Source of the DNA: Phaeodactylum tricornutum CCAP 1055/1
Taxonomy: Eukaryota > Bacillariophyta > Bacillariophyceae > Surirellales > Neidiaceae
Reading direction: 5' to 3'
Length of the DNA: 64,000 nucleotides
NCBI RefSeq assembly: GCF_000150955.2
Contig: NC_011669.1
Location: 2,424,993-2,488,992 of the forward strand
Positions within the stretch are counted from its first letter, which is position 1; each line of letters opens with the position of its first letter. The notes below the pieces were generated by a model. The model did no database searches, was not told the origin of the DNA, and saw only the letters and a list, made by a program, of their open reading frames with translations. Shown here piece after piece: positions 63,986 to 64,000 of the stretch. The position numbers and the translations under genes were made by a program.

Positions 63986-64000
63986 TGGTAGGGATCGTCT

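Overview
The window is nuclear DNA of a diatom, most likely Phaeodactylum tricornutum or a close pennate relative. The evidence is a fucoxanthin-chlorophyll a/c protein, several N-termini with a signal peptide followed by the diatom plastid motif (ASAFAP-type, cleaved before Phe), compact genes on both strands, 0-3 short introns per gene (77-330 bp), and about 50% GC. The species name is inference. I found no rRNA, tRNA, CRISPR array or transposable element.

Layout. 1-5.9 kb: the 3' end of a calcium-dependent protein kinase, histone H3, pyridoxal kinase, a BRO1-domain protein and a VTI1-like Qb-SNARE. 5.9-14 kb: a 1.2 kb gene-free stretch, a proline-rich PDZ/NPF protein, a probably plastid DEAD-box helicase, and an RBBP4/MSI1 histone-binding WD40 protein. 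14-23.7 kb: panB, eIF5A, DPH3, an FkbM-type methyltransferase, plastid N-acetylglutamate kinase, EBP2 and ARF1. 24-32 kb: a SANT-like protein, phosphoglycerate mutase, TRM7, isopentenyl phosphate kinase and plastid signal peptidase I. 32-41 kb: RRP9, a plastid PPR protein and an SGF29-like SAGA subunit. 41-54 kb: syntaxin-18, a SWEET transporter, a SNAP-25-like Qbc-SNARE fused to a beta-trefoil-like domain, an FCP, a plastid S1-domain protein, a small plastid protein resembling ribosomal cL38 (PSRP6), an EHD-type GTPase and SEC22. 54-64 kb: a lineage-specific secretory/plastid protein, a METTL21-type methyltransferase, a GRIP golgin, an unknown organellar membrane protein and an F-box/ARM protein.

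The genes do not form an operon-like pathway. Membrane traffic is over-represented: four SNAREs, ARF1, a GRIP golgin, a BRO1 protein, an EHD-like GTPase and an NPF/DPF-motif protein. Ribosome, translation and RNA functions (eIF5A, DPH3, TRM7, RRP9, EBP2, S1, cL38-like, PPR, helicase) form a second group.

The most striking non-coding signal is a nine-base element, TNA-CWG-TNA, in which the two TNA triplets are identical (for example TCACAGTCA or TGACAGTGA). I counted 29 perfect copies, against about 2 expected by chance. All but two are intergenic, and many lie 30-160 bp upstream of start codons. It looks like a widespread promoter element. Other points of interest are an in-frame hydrophobic intron in the PPR gene, an apparent one-base frameshift in the Qbc-SNARE, and small signal-peptide exons that are easily missed.
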